Assembly (NCBI GenBank): GCA_016208065.1
Contig: JACQYU010000004.1
Span: 1-7,932 of the forward strand
Direction of reading: 5' to 3'
DNA: 7,932 nucleotides
From: Candidatus Falkowiibacteriota bacterium
GTDB lineage: Bacteria > Patescibacteriota > Patescibacteriia > Patescibacteriales > GWC2-42-12
Positions 5,748 through 7,932 of the stretch are shown here, piece after piece. The position numbers and the translations under genes were made by a program. Below the pieces are notes generated by a model, which saw nothing but the letters and a program-made list of their open reading frames with translations, searched no databases and was not told the DNA's origin. Numbering within the stretch: the first letter of the stretch is position 1; each line of letters opens with the position of its first letter.

Positions 5748-6464
5748 ATGAAAACCTTAAACTCAAACGAAGAAAACAATTTGGAAATTAAGAAAAATAA
5801 CTTATTGGCAAGCCTTAAGCCGAGTGAAATCGCTGATAATTTCCCTCTATTTATCACCAGGCAGGAAATGGCCAGATATTTAGTCAGATACGAACTGTTT
5901 AAAAAAATTTTGAATGTTAAAGGCAGTATTATAGAGTGCGGCGTTTATAAAGGCGCTTCTTTGATGTTTTTTGCCAAAATGAGCGCAGTTTACGAGCCAT
6001 ACGCTTTTAACCGCGAAATAATCGGTTTTGACACTTTTGCTGGTTTTCCCAGCGTTGATAATAAAGACGGCGCTTTGGCCTATGCCGGCGATTTATCTGA
6101 TGTCAATTTGGAAATTCTGGAAAAAAGCATAGAATTATTTGACAATAATCGACCGATTGGGCATGTTTCAAAAATAAAATTGGTTAAAGGCGATGCCGTT
6201 AAAACCATACCGCAATATTTTATTGAAAATCCCCATACTGTAGTGGCTATGCTGTATTTGGATTTTGATATTTATGAGCCGACTTTAGCTGCCTTAAAAA
6301 CTATTTTACCGCGCATGCCTAAGGGGGCGATTATTGTTTTTGACGAGCTTAATGAAAGGCGCTGGCCGGGTGAAACTTTAGCTTTATTGGAAGCGCTTGA
6401 CATAAATAAGCATGAAATAAAAAAGTTTTCCGAAGATCCGCATATTAGCTATATTGAATTATGA
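5748..6464 (+). CDS. TylF/MycF-type SAM-dependent methyltransferase
   Basis: 238 residues, complete. It resembles the macrocin O-methyltransferase family, which methylates hydroxyls of sugars using S-adenosylmethionine and a divalent metal. The SAM-binding motif is IIECGVYKGAS (61-71), followed by GFDTFAGFP (93-101), KGDA (147-150), YLDFDIYEPT (170-179) with metal-type aspartates 172 and 174, and GAIIVFDELNERRWPGE (193-209) with Asp199 and Glu200. It starts at ATG 5748 behind an A-rich leader without a Shine-Dalgarno sequence, and ends in an ATGA overlap with the next radical SAM gene, implying coupled synthesis. In this setting O-methylation of the amidino sugar or its glycan is a natural guess; methylation of another small molecule cannot be excluded. 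Confidence 0.88.
   Translation: MKTLNSNEENNLEIKKNNLLASLKPSEIADNFPLFITRQEMARYLVRYELFKKILNVKGSIIECGVYKGASLMFFAKMSAVYEPYAFNREIIGFDTFAGFPSVDNKDGALAYAGDLSDVNLEILEKSIELFDNNRPIGHVSKIKLVKGDAVKTIPQYFIENPHTVVAMLYLDFDIYEPTLAALKTILPRMPKGAIIVFDELNERRWPGETLALLEALDINKHEIKKFSEDPHISYIEL
6461..6464 (+). promoter_or_regulatory. ATGA stop-start overlap, methyltransferase to second cobalamin-type radical SAM gene
   Basis: The TGA of the methyltransferase and the ATG of the next gene overlap by two bases. This fixes the start of the radical SAM gene and suggests that both are made together in one step of the pathway. Confidence 0.75.
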
Positions 6465-7306
6465 AAAAACAAGCGGAAAAATTAATAATTTATTTGGCTG
6501 ACCTAGATCATTTTCGTCCAGGAAATTGTTATAACGTGCCTTTAGGCATCGGTTCAATCATGAGTTACTCTAAAAATATTTATAGCGAGGCAATAGATAT
6601 TTATTTATATAAAGACCCGGTTGAGCTGATTGAAGCGATTAGGCGCCGGCCACCGCAGGTTTTAGGCTGTTCATTCTTTATGTGGAATGAGAATTTGACG
6701 CTTAAAATGATTGAAGCCTGTAAGAAAATTGATAGCCAAACTATAACGGTTATAGGCGGCGCCAGTATTGCCAGAAATTCGGATAATTATAAAAAAATTT
6801 TAAAAAATAATCCAGGCCTTGATATAATCGCACTTGATCAGGGAGAGAAGTCGTTTGCCGCTATTTTAAAAAGAATTTTTGAATGTGATTTAAATAAAGA
6901 ATTAATATTTTCAAAAAACCTAGCCGGCTGCGCTACGCGCTTAAACGGGCGAGGGCCGGCGGTTAGGGGAGAAATTTTAGCCGGAGGAATTGATATAAAT
7001 TCTTTTCCTTCGCCGTATCTTATGGGATATCTGGATAAATTTTTACAAGCCGGCCTGGTGGCTTCTTTAGAAACGACTCGCGGCTGTCCGCATAGATGCA
7101 CTTTTTGCTGCGGCGGCATAAACACTTTTCTTCCTTTAAGCGTTAAAAAGGAAGAGACGGTTTACGACGAGCTGAATTATATTTTAAAACATTCAACTTC
7201 AAAAGAATTGGATATTGCCGACACTAATTTCGGCATTATGGGCGAGCGGGATTTAAGGATTAGCGCTTTTATGCTTGAACTTTATAAAAAAACCGGCTTT
7301 CTATAA
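6461..7306 (+). CDS. Cobalamin-binding-type radical SAM protein, N-terminal fragment (broken gene)
   Basis: 281 residues. The first ~185 residues look like a B12-binding domain of the radical SAM class: NVPLGIGSIMSYS (25-37), VLGCSFFMWNENL (67-79), VIGGASIARN (97-106) and ALDQGEKSF (124-132, resembling the usual GEGE segment). The radical SAM motif is C209-x3-C213-x2-C216 (RGCPHRCTFC), with an extra Cys217, and DTNFG at 254-258 follows. The frame then stops at TAA 7304-7306, just after YKKTGF, where such proteins normally continue for hundreds of residues. The C-terminal part resumes in another frame at about 7302 (KTKFRPLNG), and the middle of the barrel is missing, roughly 100 residues or more by my recall of the family. 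Coupled to the methyltransferase by ATGA. As written it should be inactive. Confidence 0.85.
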   Translation: MKKQAEKLIIYLADLDHFRPGNCYNVPLGIGSIMSYSKNIYSEAIDIYLYKDPVELIEAIRRRPPQVLGCSFFMWNENLTLKMIEACKKIDSQTITVIGGASIARNSDNYKKILKNNPGLDIIALDQGEKSFAAILKRIFECDLNKELIFSKNLAGCATRLNGRGPAVRGEILAGGIDINSFPSPYLMGYLDKFLQAGLVASLETTRGCPHRCTFCCGGINTFLPLSVKKEETVYDELNYILKHSTSKELDIADTNFGIMGERDLRISAFMLELYKKTGFL

Positions 7307-7932
7307 AACTAAATTCAGGCCGCTAAACGGCCGATACGGCGAATACGATTTAATCAGCGGCCAAAAGCTCGTCCGCGTTATTGAAACCGAAGAAATCGCC
7401 TGGAAAAATAATAGTTTTGACGCTAATGATTATTTAACCATAAGAAGCTTTGGTTTAATTTCCAGGCTATTAGTCGCTTCCGGCGCTTTTTCCGATACGA
7501 TATCGTTTTTATTTTCGCGAGGCATAAAGATAACCGAAGTTTTTAAAATCATTATGGAAAATTATCATAAATATGCCGGCTTGAATAAACTGTTTGGCGA
7601 TTATAAAAAATATTCCGACGCCGAGTTGTTCGCGAGCCAAGATGATTTAATCGGCCGGATAACCGGCGACGATGCTTGCTGGAATGATTTATTATCCAAT
7701 CAAGGAACTTATTTTAAATTAGACCACGGTTTTTCCGGGTATTGCTTGTTTGAAGATACTAATATTTTAGAAGAATTAAAAGAAATAATTTTGCGCGGAG
7801 TGGAAAATAAATTATCAAAAGAAGATTTGTTTGATTTTAACGAGGTATTAAAACATGATAAAATATATAGGATAATCCAAGACAAGCCGGTCGGTAAATT
7901 AATTAAAGCGGATATAAAAAAAGAGATAGCGG
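7302..7932 (+). pseudogene. Cobalamin-binding-type radical SAM protein, C-terminal fragment (out of frame, runs off the window)
   Basis: Frame 3 is open from before 7302 to the window end with no stop, about 210 codons. It reads KTKFRPLNGRYGEYD, then LISGQKLVRVIETEEIAW, an Asn/Asp stretch, LTIRSFGLISRLLVASGAF and a helical tail. This matches in character the region after the barrel in B12-type radical SAM proteins (KTxFRxL, a short link, a VxxxET strand, then helices). It therefore looks like the continuation of the gene at 6461, with the middle of the barrel lost at a joint near 7284-7305. The first in-frame ATG is at 7554, too late to give a sensible protein on its own. The true gene end lies beyond the window. 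Confidence 0.72.

Noticed and set aside
7275..7310. Programmed frameshift in the last radical SAM gene
   Set aside because: As for hisF, changing frame does not restore the missing middle of the barrel.
7318..7332. GGCCG-CTAAA-CGGCC inverted repeat as a terminator
   Set aside because: The stem is only 5 bp, no T-run follows, and it lies within the coding-like text RPLNGR of the C-terminal fragment.
1..7932. Recoded TGA genetic code (as in Gracilibacteria/SR1)
   Set aside because: TGA ends several genes at natural C-termini (2877-2879, 3533-3535, 6462-6464), and intact genes contain no internal TGA.
1..7932. tRNA, rRNA, CRISPR array or insertion sequence
   Set aside because: No tRNA-like arms, spaced repeats or transposase sequence could be seen; nearly all of the window is coding.

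Overview
The window is a single-strand, head-to-tail block of biosynthetic genes on the + strand. It comes from an AT-leaning bacterium rich in TTA, AAA, ATT and AAT codons. TGA acts as a stop (for example the hisF remnant at 2877-2879, hisH, and the methyltransferase), so this is the standard bacterial code and not a TGA-recoded lineage. The spacers before start codons are A/T-rich and mostly lack a Shine-Dalgarno sequence. The compact layout, AT-rich leaders and gene mix would suit an uncultivated candidate-phylum bacterium (Patescibacteria/CPR or similar), but that is a low-confidence inference.

Layout: (1) 1-132, a short heptamer tandem repeat followed by what looks like the linker of an ABC exporter, interrupted by two one-base frame changes; (2) 133-849, the nucleotide-binding domain of that exporter; (3) 864-2294, a cobalamin-binding-type radical SAM protein; (4) 2341-2879, a HisF-type cyclase that has lost about 70 internal residues and changed frame; (5) 2876-3535, an intact HisH-type glutaminase; (6) 3522-4778, an intact N-acetyl sugar amidotransferase of the PseA/WbpG type; (7) 4788-5675, a radical SAM protein with a C-terminal cysteine set resembling an auxiliary Fe-S cluster domain; (8) 5748-6464, a TylF/MycF-type methyltransferase; (9) 6461 to the window end, a second cobalamin-binding-type radical SAM protein that has also lost an internal segment and changed frame.

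How the genes fit together: HisF + HisH + a PP-loop sugar amidotransferase is the set known to convert an acetamido group on a surface sugar to an acetamidino group (WbpG/HisH2/HisF2 in O-antigen, PseA-type proteins in flagellin glycans). Here it is embedded between three radical SAM enzymes and an O-methyltransferase, beside an ABC exporter ATPase. The simplest reading is a cluster for making and exporting a heavily modified amidino sugar or glycan. No glycosyltransferase or nucleotide-sugar enzyme is inside the window, so the final product cannot be named.

The most striking structural fact is the damage. Three genes are broken (exporter, hisF, last radical SAM), two of them by an internal loss whose joint lies in an A-rich stretch, while the genes between them are intact and still translationally coupled. 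This is either recent decay of the cluster or an assembly/sequencing artefact, and raw reads would decide. A second unexplained element is a 30-base spacer sequence found twice (2300-2329 and 5699-5728), before hisF and before the methyltransferase, with 25 of 30 positions identical and all five differences transitions.
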